From the NCBI GenBank assembly GCA_963764565.1, contig CAVXTD010000008.1, positions 62,001-126,000 on the forward strand: 64,000 nt of DNA, written 5' to 3'. Under the pieces are notes generated by a model. It had not been told where the DNA came from and did not search any database. It saw only the letters and a list, made by a program, of their open reading frames with translations. Position numbers and translations under genes: made by a program. Shown here one piece after another: positions 36,070-45,915 of the stretch. Every line of letters begins with the position of its first letter. The first letter of the stretch is position 1. This DNA is from DATBLE01 sp963764565 (GTDB taxonomy: Bacteria > Actinomycetota > Thermoleophilia > Gaiellales > Gaiellaceae).

Positions 36070-36897
36070 CGCTACGTCACTGCGACGGAAGTGCTCGAAG
36101 CCGCCGAGCTCGACCGGCGCGCCGCCGACACGCAACTCGACACCTGTTCCGGCTTCGCAGCGGCCGATCTCGACGAACGCCTGAGGTGCGGGGAGAGCGG
36201 CGAGCAGCTCGTAGTCCTCGCCGAAGGCCAGATCTTCGATCGTGGCGCCGCCGGCCAGCGGGACCCGGTCGAGGTCGATGACGACCCGGCAGCCGGAGCG
36301 CGCCGCAATGTGGCCGGCGTCGCACACGATGCCGTCCGAGAGATCGATCAATGCGTGCGCGGTCGCGGCCAGGCGGCGGCCTTCCTCGAGCCGAAGCGGC
36401 GGGCGAGCGTAGCGCTGCGCGCGGAACGCGGCCCCTGCTGCTCCAAGCGGACCGGTCACGACAACCGTGTCGCCGGGAACGGCTCCTCCCCGGCCGGGCA
36501 CCCGCTCGGAACGGCCGAGCGCGGTCACGCTCAGCATCAGCAGCTCGGAGGCAGACGTATCGCCGCCGATCACGGGTACGCCTGCCTCGGCGAGGCCCTC
36601 ATACAGCTCGACTACGTCGGAGACGGCCGTATCGGATCGCGCCGCGAGGCTGACGACCAGGCCCTCCGGCTCCGCTCCCGAGGCGGCGAGATCGCTGAGG
36701 TTGACCGCGGCGGCGCGGAAGCCGAGGTCGCGCCACGAGATCCAATCGAGCCGGAAATGCACGCCCTCGACGAGCGCGTCCTGTGTGACGACCCGGCCGC
36801 CGGAAAGCTCGGCCGCGTCGTTCTCGATCCCCCGGGCGAGGCCGCGGCGCTCGAGCTCCGCGAGCAGCCCGAGCTCACCCAGGTCAGCGAGGCTCAC
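36069..36897 (-). CDS. thiL: Thiamine-monophosphate kinase
   Basis: GTG at 36897, overlapping thiD by 14 bases. Motifs ENDAAELSGGRVVTQDALVE, AAVNLSDLAASGAEP, GGDTSASELLMLSVTALGR and HALIDLSDGIVCDAGHIA match ThiL, which phosphorylates thiamine-P to thiamine-PP. About 272 residues to GGFEHFRRS. The expected stop is not in frame: a TGA one base out of frame follows (CAGTGACG near 36080), so one indel probably hides the end. Otherwise the protein would be fused to the ABC permease, an arrangement I do not know. Confidence 0.85.
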
Positions 36898-37666
36898 GGA
36901 TCCTCAGCACGTCCACGGGCCCTTCACCGGAGCCGATCTCGGCCAAGCCGTTCGCCACGGCACGGGAAGCTACCTCGGCCGCGCCGCGCGCCGCGTCTTC
37001 CAGCGCCAGGCCACGTGCCAGCAGCGCGGCGAGAGTCGCCGAATGGGTGCAGCCGGCGCCGTGAGTGGCGGCGACCTCGTGGCGGTCGACCGGAATCTCG
37101 ACGTGCCTGCTCCCGTCGAAGAGGTGGTCGACAGGCGCGTCGCCGTGGCCGCCGGTGACGAGCACGGCAGGGGCGCCAAGCTCGTGCAGCCGCTCGGCGA
37201 GCGCGCGCCTCGAGGCCCCGGTCAGCGCCGCCAGCGCCTCGGCCTCGGGGAGGTTGGGCGTGACCACCGTCGCGAGCGGAAAGAGCCGCCGGACGAGAGC
37301 CTCGGCCGCATCGTCGCGGAGGAGCTTGGCGCCCGAGCTCGCGATCAGCACCGGGTCGACGACGAGCGGCACCGGGTGCGCGGCGAGGAAATCGGCGACC
37401 GTCTCGATCGTCTGCTTGGAGAAGAGCATTCCGGTCTTCGCCGCATCGACACCGATGTCGGAGAAGACTGCGTCGAGCTGCGCGCGCACGAAGTCCGCCG
37501 GCACCTCGAGCACGTCCGCGACCCCGACGGTGTTCTGCGCGGTCAGCGCGACGACGACCGTCGAGCCGTGACAGCCGGCCGCCGCGAACGCCTTCAGGTC
37601 GGCCTGGATCCCCGCGCCGCCGCCCGAATCGGAGCCGGCGATCGTCAGGCAGCGCGGAACGGCCAT
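36884..37666 (-). CDS. thiD: Hydroxymethylpyrimidine kinase/phosphomethylpyrimidine kinase
   Basis: ATG at 37666. 260 residues: CLTIAGSDSGGGAGIQADLK, ALTAQNTVGV, VLIASSGAKLL, VTGGHGDAPVDHLFDG and the anion-hole THGAGCTHSATLAALLA (in place of the common GTGC). It phosphorylates HMP twice for the thiamine pyrimidine moiety. First gene of thiD-thiL; starts 27 bases from the divergent helicase. Frame intact. Confidence 0.92.
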   Translation of the reverse strand: MAVPRCLTIAGSDSGGGAGIQADLKAFAAAGCHGSTVVVALTAQNTVGVADVLEVPADFVRAQLDAVFSDIGVDAAKTGMLFSKQTIETVADFLAAHPVPLVVDPVLIASSGAKLLRDDAAEALVRRLFPLATVVTPNLPEAEALAALTGASRRALAERLHELGAPAVLVTGGHGDAPVDHLFDGSRHVEIPVDRHEVAATHGAGCTHSATLAALLARGLALEDAARGAAEVASRAVANGLAEIGSGEGPVDVLRIREPR

Positions 37667-37693
37667 CGTGCCCGCGAACGCTACCCTCGTTCG

Positions 37694-39934
37694 GTGGCGA
37701 TCGGAACATCGCTCTGGGACGGGGTCCTCACGGGTGAGGAGATCGCCTACCTCGGCGGTGAGCCCGCCCGCGAAGCTCGCACGGCGCCGTTTCCCGACGG
37801 GCTGCACCCGAAGGTGCGCAACGCGCTCGAGGTGCAGGGCGTCGAGCAGCTCTACGAGCACCAGGCGGAGGCATGGGACGTCGCCGGCGCCGGTGGGCAC
37901 TTCGTCGTCACCACCGGCACCGCGAGCGGCAAGTCGCTCGCCTTCAACCTGCCCGTGCTCGACGCGCTCGCGCGCGAGCCGAAGAAGCGGGCGATCTACC
38001 TCTACCCGACCAAAGCGCTCGCACAGGATCAGCTCCGGTCGCTCACCTCGCTGAAGGTGCCGCGCGTTCGGCCGGCGATCTACGACGGCGACACCGAGCC
38101 CGAGCGCCGCTGGCAGATCCGCAAGTGGTCGAACCTGATCCTCTCGAACCCCGACATGCTCCACGTCGGCGTGCTCCCGCACCACGACCGCTGGGGCGAC
38201 GTGTTCTCGAACCTCGCCTACGTGGTCGTCGACGAGGCGCACGTCTACCGCGGCGTCTTCGGCTCGCACGTAGGGAACGTCCTGCGGCGCCTCCGGCGGA
38301 TTGCGCGGATCTACGGCGCCGACCCGCAGTTCCTGCTCGCCTCGGCGACGATCTCGAACCCCGGCGGGCTGGCCGAGTCGCTGCTCGGGCTCGGCGTGAC
38401 CGTGATCGGCGACGACGCTGCGCCGCGGGCCGAGCGCACGATCGCGCTCTGGAACCCTCCATTGATCGACGAGGAGCTCGGCCTGCGCGCCAGCGCGCTC
38501 GGCGACGCTTCGAAGCTGATGGCCGAACTCGTCTCCCGGGGGCTGCGCACGCTCTGCTTCGCCAAGAGCCGGAAGTCGGCCGAGCTGATCCACCGGTTCA
38601 CCGCCGATCGGCTCGGACGCGAGTACGCCGACCGGCTGTCGCCCTACCGCGCCGGCTACACCCCGGCCCAGCGCCGCGAGATCGAGGGGCGCTTGGCCGC
38701 CGGCGAGCTGCTCGGCGTCGCGGCGACAGACGCGCTCGAGCTCGGCATCGACATCGGACTGCTCGACTGCGTGATCTCGACCGGCTTTCCCGGAACGGTC
38801 GCCAGCCTGCGCCAGCAGTGGGGCCGCGCGGGCCGGCGCGGCCACGGTCTCGCGGTGCTGGTCGCCACCGAGGACGCGCTCGACCAGTACTTCATGCGTG
38901 AGCCCGAGACGCTGCTCGGACGGCGCGTCGAGGCGGCGATCCTCGACCACTCAAACCCGCGCGTCCTCGACGGCCATGTACGAGCCGCGGCCTTCGAGGC
39001 GCCGATCGACGACGCCGACCGGGAGATTCTCGGCGAGGCGGCGCTCGACCGGGCCGCGCTGCTCCCCGAGCTGCGCAAGACGCCCGCGGGCTACGTCTGG
39101 GCCGGGCGCGACTACCCCGCCGCCCGCGTCCCGCTCCGCTCGACCAGCCCGGACTCGTTCTCGATCGTCGACACCTCGACCGGCTCGGTGCTCGGCCTCG
39201 TCGAACGAGAGCGCGCCTACTCGACCGTCCACGACGGCGCCGTCTACCTCCACCTCGGCCAGGCCTACCGGGTCTCGGAGCTCGACCTCGTTGCCCGTCA
39301 GGCGCTGGTCGCACCCTTCGCCGGCGACCTGTACACGCAGGTGAAGAAGGACACGACAACCGCGATCGAGTCGCCGGAGCGGATCGAGCGCCGGCTCGGG
39401 CTCGAGCTTTCCTGGGGCGCGGTCTCCGTCACCGAGCAGGTCGTCGCCTACCAGGTGAAGTCGGTCTCGACCCAGGCGACCCTCGACCTCGTCGGCCTCG
39501 ACCTCCCGGAGACGACCTTCGACACCGAGGCGATCTGGTTCTGCCCCGAGCCGGCGATGCTCGAGGGGATCGAGCAGATGCCGAAGCTGCTCGGCAGCCT
39601 GCACGCGGCCGAGCATGCGCTGATCGCGCTCCTCCCTCTGTGGGCGATGTGCGACCGCTGGGACATCGGCGGTCTCTCGACGAACGTCCACTTCCAGACC
39701 GGGCGGCCGACGATCTTCGTCTACGACGGGCACCCCGGCGGCGTCGGGATCACCGCACGCGGCTTCGAGGCCTTCGAGGGCTGGGTCGAGGACACGGCCA
39801 AGCTGCTCGCCGGCTGCCCGTGCGAGCGCGGCTGCCCGTCGTGCGTCCAGTCGCCGAAGTGCGGCAACCTGAACGACATGCTCGACAAGGCCGGGGCGCT
39901 CACGCTTCTCGGCCGGATGCTCGACCGGCGCTAG
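37694..39934 (+). CDS. DEAD/DEAH-box DNA helicase of the MrfA/Hrq1 (DUF1998) type
   Basis: GTG at 37694; 746 residues. Walker A region VVTTGTASGKSLAFNLPVLD, Walker B VVVDEAH, LLASATISNP, second RecA lobe ATDALELGIDIGLLDCVI and WGRAGRRGHG. The C-terminal part carries the four-cysteine cluster CPCERGCPSC with a further Cys in PKCGN, as in MrfA/YprA helicases that repair mitomycin-type adducts with MrfB. No MrfB-like nuclease is seen next to it. Frame intact. Confidence 0.9.
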   Translation: MAIGTSLWDGVLTGEEIAYLGGEPAREARTAPFPDGLHPKVRNALEVQGVEQLYEHQAEAWDVAGAGGHFVVTTGTASGKSLAFNLPVLDALAREPKKRAIYLYPTKALAQDQLRSLTSLKVPRVRPAIYDGDTEPERRWQIRKWSNLILSNPDMLHVGVLPHHDRWGDVFSNLAYVVVDEAHVYRGVFGSHVGNVLRRLRRIARIYGADPQFLLASATISNPGGLAESLLGLGVTVIGDDAAPRAERTIALWNPPLIDEELGLRASALGDASKLMAELVSRGLRTLCFAKSRKSAELIHRFTADRLGREYADRLSPYRAGYTPAQRREIEGRLAAGELLGVAATDALELGIDIGLLDCVISTGFPGTVASLRQQWGRAGRRGHGLAVLVATEDALDQYFMREPETLLGRRVEAAILDHSNPRVLDGHVRAAAFEAPIDDADREILGEAALDRAALLPELRKTPAGYVWAGRDYPAARVPLRSTSPDSFSIVDTSTGSVLGLVERERAYSTVHDGAVYLHLGQAYRVSELDLVARQALVAPFAGDLYTQVKKDTTTAIESPERIERRLGLELSWGAVSVTEQVVAYQVKSVSTQATLDLVGLDLPETTFDTEAIWFCPEPAMLEGIEQMPKLLGSLHAAEHALIALLPLWAMCDRWDIGGLSTNVHFQTGRPTIFVYDGHPGGVGITARGFEAFEGWVEDTAKLLAGCPCERGCPSCVQSPKCGNLNDMLDKAGALTLLGRMLDRR

Positions 39935-39943
39935 CCTGTCCGC

Positions 39944-41128
39944 ATGCCACACCGGCGTCTGCTGATCGCCGTACTCGCACTCGTCGTCCCCGCCGCCGCA
40001 TCGGCAGGGGGCGGCCCGGGAGAGCCGACCTTCGGCAACGGCAAGTACCCGCTCGAGTCGCGAACGTTCGCGTCGTGCAAGCGCTTCGAGGCGACGCTGC
40101 CCTTCTACCGGTCGTGCATCGCCGATCAGGCGTACCTGCTCGTCGCCCACACGGACGACCCCGCGAACGAGCTGCCGAGGATCGACGCCTACGTCCATTC
40201 GACCGGTGGGTGGCTCGAGCGGAACTGCCACGTGCTGATGCACACCGTCGGCCGCCGCTACGGCAAGCACGCGAAGGTGACCCTGACCAACCTGCTCGAC
40301 TACCTGCCGAAGACGAACGACCCCGGCTGCTCGGCCGGCTTTGCCCACGGCTTGCTGATCGCGCTCGGGCCCGAGATCCAGAAACTCGGGCCGAAGGGAG
40401 CAGCGGCGAGCTGCGACCGGGCCGCCACCCGGTACCAGCGCTACAGCTGCATTCACGGGCTCGGCCACGCGTACGCGCGTCAGTTCAACGACTTCGTCGA
40501 TCCCGCACTCGCATCGTGCAAACAGCTCGGGCCAAACGACGCGGTCGACTGCGCCCAGGGCGTCTTCCACGACTACTGGATCGCGGTCGCGGGACTCGAC
40601 GGGACCCGCCGGCCGGCCGGCACGAAGAGCACCCCTCGCGCCCTCTGCGGCGCGCAGCCCGCCGTCTTCGTTCGAGCCTGTTGGTATCGCGCGCTGCTCG
40701 AGCAGCCGCCCCCGCACGCGCCCTCCTCTGCTGCCGACCTGCTCGCGCTGTGCACCGGTCTCGCCCCGCTCCAGCATTCGGGCTGCGTGACCGGCGCATC
40801 GCTGATCCGCTCGTCCGATCCGCTGGAACAGATGCAGACCTGCGCCGCGTTGCGGGGTGACGACGCCTCCGCGTGCGTCCGCGGCGTCCGCGTTCCCGCG
40901 TACGCGACCGCGCCGTTCTCGTTCAAGCTCCGGCTGATCCACGCCTGCGCGCACGTCCGGGCGCCGGCGCAGCGATCCTGCTACGAGTGGCTCGGCAAGT
41001 CGCTGAACGTGGTCACCAACGGCACCTTCCTGACCCGTGGCTGCGGTCAGCTCCGCTTCGAGGCGACCAGGGCCTCGTGCGCCCGAGGCGCGCGCGCCTA
41101 TGAGGGCGCGCTCGAGACGTTCAGCTGA
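39944..41128 (+). CDS. Secreted protein with regularly paired cysteines and CxxGxxH motifs, function unknown
   Basis: ATG at 39944; 394 residues with a signal peptide (about 1-21, ending AASA). Eighteen cysteines, sixteen of them in eight pairs spaced 11-13 residues: 45/58, 157/169, 192/203, 235/246, 270/281, 300/311, 335/346 and 367/379. CxxGxxH recurs (CSAGFAH, CIHGLGH, CAQGVFH). This looks like tandem helical hairpins each stapled by a disulfide, reminiscent of Sel1-like Cys-rich proteins, possibly with metal binding by His. I recognise no named family. The two-component system starts 3 bases later. Frame intact. Confidence 0.8.
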   Translation: MPHRRLLIAVLALVVPAAASAGGGPGEPTFGNGKYPLESRTFASCKRFEATLPFYRSCIADQAYLLVAHTDDPANELPRIDAYVHSTGGWLERNCHVLMHTVGRRYGKHAKVTLTNLLDYLPKTNDPGCSAGFAHGLLIALGPEIQKLGPKGAAASCDRAATRYQRYSCIHGLGHAYARQFNDFVDPALASCKQLGPNDAVDCAQGVFHDYWIAVAGLDGTRRPAGTKSTPRALCGAQPAVFVRACWYRALLEQPPPHAPSSAADLLALCTGLAPLQHSGCVTGASLIRSSDPLEQMQTCAALRGDDASACVRGVRVPAYATAPFSFKLRLIHACAHVRAPAQRSCYEWLGKSLNVVTNGTFLTRGCGQLRFEATRASCARGARAYEGALETFS

Positions 41129-41130
41129 GC

Positions 41131-42513
41131 GTGAAAGGCGGCTCTACCCGGCACCATCTCGCCGGCGCGGCAGCCGATGTCGCGGCGGTCGCAGCGGTGA
41201 CCGGGCTCGTCTTCGGCCTGAGGCCCGTTGTGCCGGTCCTGAGCCTAGGCGCGCTCTACCTGCTTGCAGTCGTTCCGGTTGCGGTCGTCTGGGGCATTCC
41301 GCATGCGTTGGGCGTCTCTGTGGTGAGCATGCTCGCCTTCAACTGGTTCTTCCTGGCGCCGGCGCACACGCTCGCGCTGCGCAACTCGGAGAACTGGCTC
41401 GCGCTCGTCGTGTACCTCGTCACGGGAATCGTCGTCGCGGAGCTCGCGGCCCGCTCCCGGCGACGCGCGGCCGAAGCCGAGTTGCGCGCCAACGAAGCGG
41501 CCCTCATCGCCGGCGTCGCAATCAGGCTGCTCGAGGCCGGCGAGATGCAGCGGGAGTTGCGCGATATCGCGGCCAGCATCGCCGCCGTCCTCGGGGCACG
41601 GCGAGCGTCGATCGAGCTCGATTCGTCGCGGCGGCCCGACCGAGACGAACAAGCCCACGACCTGGCCGCAGGCGAGCGCCCCGTCGGCCGGCTCTTCCTG
41701 GAGAGGGACGCCGCACCGGACCCGGAAGCCCTCGCGCGCGTCCTGCCTGCACTCGCCTCCCTGCTCGCCGTCGCGTCGGACCGTGAGCGGCTGGCCCGCC
41801 GCGCGGTCGAAGCCGAGGCGCTGCGACGCAGCGACGCCGTCAAGACGGCAATTCTGCGCGCGGTCAGCCACGACCTGCGCTCGCCCCTGACGGCGATCCG
41901 CGCCGCGGCCGAGGGGCTCGAGAGCGCCAGCTTCGAGATCGGGCCGACCGACCAGGCCGCGCTGCTGGCGTCGATCGGGCTGGAGACGAAGCGCCTCGAC
42001 CGGTTGGTCGCCAACCTGCTCGACCTTTCTCTGCTCGAGACCGGCACCGCGCGGCCGAGACCGGAGCTGTGGACGCTCGACGGCCTTGTCGGCCGGGCGC
42101 TCGGCGCCAGCGGGCCGGGCACGGAGCGCGTCGAGGTATCGCTGCCCCCGGACCCGCCGACCGTCCGGGTTGACGGAGCGCAGATCGAGCGCGTACTGGT
42201 CAACCTGATCGACAACGCGCTGCGCGCGGGCGACGCTGTTCGGGTCAGCGCCGCAGCCACGAACGGAGAAGCGCTTCTGCGCGTCGAGGACGACGGTCCC
42301 GGCATCGACGAACGCGATCTCGACCGGATCTTCGACCCATTCGAGCGGGGACGTGTCCCGTCGCGGGGCGGGAGCGGCCTTGGGCTCGCGATCGCGCGCG
42401 GCTTCGCACAGGCGAACGGGTGCCGCCTCTGGGCCGAGCCCTCGGACGGGAGCGGAGCGTGCTTCGTGCTCGCGCTGCCGCTGGTCGACATCCCAGCCCG
42501 CGTGACCGCGTGA
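41131..42513 (+). CDS. KdpD-like sensor histidine kinase lacking the N-terminal KdpD/Usp sensor
   Basis: GTG at 41131; 460 residues. Four membrane helices of the DUF4118/KdpD type (about 12-105, ending FNWFFLAPAHTLAL), a coiled segment, a GAF-like domain, then VSHDLRSPLTAIRAAAEGL (phospho-His), NLIDNALRAG, VEDDGPGID, FDPFERG and GSGLGLAIA. Full KdpD has about 400 more N-terminal residues (ATP-binding and Usp domains), absent here. GTGA overlap with the response regulator. Likely senses K+ or turgor (inference from the membrane domain and the transporter downstream). Confidence 0.88.
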   Translation: MKGGSTRHHLAGAAADVAAVAAVTGLVFGLRPVVPVLSLGALYLLAVVPVAVVWGIPHALGVSVVSMLAFNWFFLAPAHTLALRNSENWLALVVYLVTGIVVAELAARSRRRAAEAELRANEAALIAGVAIRLLEAGEMQRELRDIAASIAAVLGARRASIELDSSRRPDRDEQAHDLAAGERPVGRLFLERDAAPDPEALARVLPALASLLAVASDRERLARRAVEAEALRRSDAVKTAILRAVSHDLRSPLTAIRAAAEGLESASFEIGPTDQAALLASIGLETKRLDRLVANLLDLSLLETGTARPRPELWTLDGLVGRALGASGPGTERVEVSLPPDPPTVRVDGAQIERVLVNLIDNALRAGDAVRVSAAATNGEALLRVEDDGPGIDERDLDRIFDPFERGRVPSRGGSGLGLAIARGFAQANGCRLWAEPSDGSGACFVLALPLVDIPARVTA

Positions 42514-43202
42514 CCGGTCCGCGGATCCTCGTCGTCGACGACGAGCCGCAGATCCTGCGCGCGCTCGAGACGAACTTGCGCGGGGCGGGCTACGACGTCG
42601 AGACCGCGGAAACGGCTTCCGGCGCACGCACGGCCGCGTTGCTGCGGCAGCCCGACGCGGTCATCCTCGACCTCGTTCTGCCGGACGGGAGCGGCACCGA
42701 CGTGTGCCGCGAGCTGCGCCGCCTGAGCGACGTGCCCGTGCTCGTGCTCTCCGTGGTGGGCGAGGAGCAGGAGAAGGTCGCTGCCCTCGACGCCGGCGCA
42801 GACGACTACGTGACAAAGCCGTTCGGGATGGAGGAGCTGCTCGCCCGACTGCGTGCGGCGCTCCGCAGAGCCGCGCCGTCGACAGAGCCGGTCGTTCGCG
42901 TCGGCGAGCTCGAGGTCGACCTCGAGAAGAGCGCCGTCTCCGTCTCCGGGCGCCCCGTCGCGCTGACACCGATCGAGTTCCGGCTGCTCAGTCTGCTTGC
43001 CCGAAACGAGGGCAAGCTGTTCACGCACCGTGCGCTGCTGCGCGAGGTGTGGGGCCCCGCCTACGGAGCGGAGTCGCACTACCTTCACGTCTACGTCTCG
43101 CAGCTCCGCCGGAAGATCGAGCCCGACCCGACGCGACCGCGCTACCTGTTGACCGAGCCCGGGGCCGGTTACCGCCTGGTCGCGCCGTCCCAAGATTCTT
43201 GA
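42510..43202 (+). CDS. OmpR/KdpE-type response regulator
   Basis: GTG at 42510. 230 residues: receiver domain with RILVVDDEPQILRAL, phospho-acceptor Asp in VILDLVLPDGSG, LSVVGEE and YVTKPFGMEELLARL, then a winged helix (LTPIEFRLLSLLARNEGKLF, LHVYVSQLRRKIEPDP). The partner of the preceding kinase. A natural target is the K+ transporter gene 35 bases downstream. Frame intact. Confidence 0.92.
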   Translation: MTGPRILVVDDEPQILRALETNLRGAGYDVETAETASGARTAALLRQPDAVILDLVLPDGSGTDVCRELRRLSDVPVLVLSVVGEEQEKVAALDAGADDYVTKPFGMEELLARLRAALRRAAPSTEPVVRVGELEVDLEKSAVSVSGRPVALTPIEFRLLSLLARNEGKLFTHRALLREVWGPAYGAESHYLHVYVSQLRRKIEPDPTRPRYLLTEPGAGYRLVAPSQDS

Positions 43203-43237
43203 GAGCCGCTTGAGGCGACCGGGCCTACCGTGAAGGC

Positions 43238-45511
43238 ATGCCCGTCACGGCAGGCGCACGACCCTCAATCGCGCTGAAGCGCGCGCTGATCGGCCCACCC
43301 CGGGCGACCGGGCAGATGCACGAGACGCTGCTCTCGAAGAAGCTCGCGCTCCCGATCTTCGCCTCGGATCCGCTGTCCTCGGTCGCCTACGCGACCGAAG
43401 CGGCGCTCGTCGTGCTCATCGCCGCGTCCGCCGGATCGGCTCACCTCGTGCTGCCGGTATCGATCGCCATCGCCGTCGTGCTCGCGATCGTCGTCCTCTC
43501 GTACACGCAGACGGTGCAAGCCTACGAGACGAGCGGCGGCGCCTACGTCGTCGCCAAGGAGAACCTCGGGAAGATGCCGAGCCTCGTCGCGGCGGCCGCC
43601 CTGCTCACCGACTACGTGCTGACCGTGGCGGTGTCGGTCACGGCCGGCGTGCTCGCCCTCACCTCCGCCGCGCCATCACTCGCTGCGCACAAGCTCGAGC
43701 TGTCGCTCGGCTTCGTCGTCCTCCTCACGGTCGTCAACCTGCGCGGCGTCCGGGAATCCGGGGCCGCGTTCGCGCTGCCGACGTACTCGTTCGTCGCTCG
43801 CCATGTACGCGATGATCGGCACGGGGATCGTCCGCTGCGCGGCGACCGGGTGCCCTACCGCTCATGTGCCCGACCCGACCGCGGCGGGCGCGGGAGCGAT
43901 CGGGCTCTTCGTCATCCTGCGCGCGTTCGCGTCGGGGTCGGCAGCGCTGACCGGCGTCGAGGCGATCTCGAACGGCGTCGGCGCCTTCCGGCCGCCGCAG
44001 GGGAAGAACGCCGCGCGCACCCTGCTGGTGATGGGCGGTCTGGCGATCTCGCTCTTCATCGGCGTCTCGTACCTCGCCGTCGCAATGCACGCGCGGCCCA
44101 GCAACTCCGTGTCGCTGATCTCCGAGATAGCCAGGGCGACCTTCCCCGCAGGGTCCGGTGGGGCATTCATGTATTACGCCGTCCAGGGCTTGACGTTCGG
44201 GATCCTGGTGCTCGCAGCGAACACCTCGTACCAGGGCTTCCCGCGCCTCGGCGCGATCCTCGCCCGCGACCGGTTCTTCCCGCGCCAGTTCGTCAACCTC
44301 GGCGACCGGCTCGTCTACTCGAACGGGATCATCGTCTTGGCGGGCGCTGGCGTCGCTGCTGATCTGGCTGTTCGGCGCAAACGTCCTCTCCCTGCTCCAC
44401 CTCTACGTGATCGGCGTGTTCACCGCCTTCACCCTGTCGCAGGCCGGAATGGTGCGGTACTGGCACCGCCGCCGCGGGCCCGGCTGGACGCGGCGCGCGG
44501 TGATCAGCGGCCTCGGCGCGACCGCGACGGGAGTCGTCGCCGTGCTCGTGATCGAGACGAAGTTCACGCAGGGCGCGTGGATGGTGGCAATCGCAATCCC
44601 GGTGATCGTTGCGCTCTGCCTGGGGATCAACCGCCACTACCGCATCGTCGCCAGGCGGCTCCGCGGAGGCGCGGCTGCGGTGAAAGCCGCGCCCGAGCCC
44701 AGGAACACCGTCGTCCTCTACGTCGAGGGCCTCGACGACGCGACGGCGGAGGCGGCCTGGTACGCGCATGAGATCGCGGGGCGCGAGTACACCCCCGTCA
44801 CCGTCGCCGGTGGGCGCGCCGGCGACGCGCGCGGACGGTGGTGGGAGTTCAGCGAGGGCGGGCCGGCGCTCAAGCGGCTCGAGCGGACGGAGAGCGTCGC
44901 CGACACGATCCTGGACTACGTCTGGACGCTGCCGCGAGGCGAGTCGACATTCGTCACGGTCGTGGTTCCCGAGCTGCTCGACCGCCCGACGCTGGCGACG
45001 GCGATCGCTGAAGCGCCGGACCACCTTCGGACTAAAGCTCCGCCTGCTCGGCGAAACAGGGATCGTCGTGGCCAACGTCCCGGTCGTCGCCGGTCAGATC
45101 TCCTCTCCGCCGGACCGCGTCGCCGCGCGGGTGCTCGTCTCCGGCGTCCACGCCGCCAGCCTGCGCGCCGTCAACTACGTGCGCTCGCTCGGCCTGCCCG
45201 ACTCCGGCGCAGTGTTCTTCGCCTTCGACGCGGGCGAGGCCGAGCGTGTGCGGGACGAGTGGCGGCGGGCGGGCGTCGACCTGCCGCTGGAGGTGATCGA
45301 GGCCCCGTTCCGCGATCTCGGCGACCCGCTGCTCGGCTACCTCGAGCCCCTGACCGCCGACCCGGAGACCCGCGTGTCGGTGATCATGCCGGAGCTCGTC
45401 TTCGGTGGACCGAGGCAGCTGCTGCACAACCAGCGCGCGCTCTACATCAAGCGGATCCTGCTGTTCGAGCCGGGCGTGTACCTGTCCAGCGTCCCCTACC
45501 ACCTGCCGTGA
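43238..45511 (+). CDS. APC-superfamily K+ transporter, KimA-like (frame-broken)
   Basis: ATG at 43238. Joined through three one-base indels (near 43797, 44345 and 45035) it gives about 755 residues. The membrane part has FASDPLSSVAYATEAALVVL, YETSGGAYVVAKENLG, SGSAALTGVEAISNGV and TSYQGFPRLGAILARD. These match the KimA (YdaO) group of K+/H+ symporters regulated by c-di-AMP. A long soluble C-terminal region (RNTVVLYVEGLDDATAEAAW, LPDSGAVFFAFD) would hold the regulatory domain. Other amino-acid permeases of the superfamily are possible, but KdpDE-like and Usp neighbours favour K+. Confidence 0.82.
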
Positions 45512-45912
45512 CCGCCACCATCCCCGCGCTGATCGTCGCCTACGACGGCTCGCCGCAGGCCCGCCGTGCACTCGAGCACGCCGCCGCGCTCGCCGGTCCC
45601 GGAGGTGAGCTGACGGTGATCAACGTCGTCCCGACCCAGGCGGTCGGCTCTCGCCTCGAAACGATCGGCGAAGCCGACCGCGCGCGCCAGCAGGCGCAGC
45701 TGAACGACGCCAGATCGGTCCTGACGAGGGCCGGCATCCGCGTGCGCACTGTGGCGGCCGCCGGCGACCCGCTATCCGAGATCGTTGGTCTGGCGCGCGA
45801 CCGCTCTGAGCCCCTGATCGTGGTTGGCCGCCGGCGACGCGCGCTCCCGGGCAGATCGCTGGCCACCCGGCTGGTGCGAATGGCGCCGTGCGACGTGCTC
45901 GTCGTCCCGTGA
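45508..45912 (+). CDS. Universal stress protein (UspA family)
   Basis: GTG at 45508 overlaps the transporter stop (GTGA). 134 residues: LIVAYDGSPQARRALEHAAA, then LIVVGRRRRALPGRSLATR and APCDVLVVP. The ATP-binding GxxG region is degenerate (VVGRRRR, no HGSRG), so nucleotide binding is uncertain. KdpD normally carries a Usp domain; here a free Usp protein accompanies a KdpD-like kinase that lacks it. The 3' end is 3 bases from the convergent Nif3 gene. Frame intact. Confidence 0.87.
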   Translation: MTATIPALIVAYDGSPQARRALEHAAALAGPGGELTVINVVPTQAVGSRLETIGEADRARQQAQLNDARSVLTRAGIRVRTVAAAGDPLSEIVGLARDRSEPLIVVGRRRRALPGRSLATRLVRMAPCDVLVVP

Positions 45913-45915
45913 CCG

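Noticed and set aside
35104..36897. Fusion of thiamine-phosphate kinase with an ABC permease
   Set aside because: The kinase ends at its usual place next to an out-of-frame TGA and the permease has its own GTG and standard N-terminus. A one-base error is the simpler cause, although a real fusion is not excluded.
36884..38950. Long antisense frame opposite the helicase, and similar long shadows elsewhere (for example 16977-18590 and 32017-33843)
   Set aside because: High GC content keeps antisense and off-frames open; they show no domain motifs and the sense genes are well supported.
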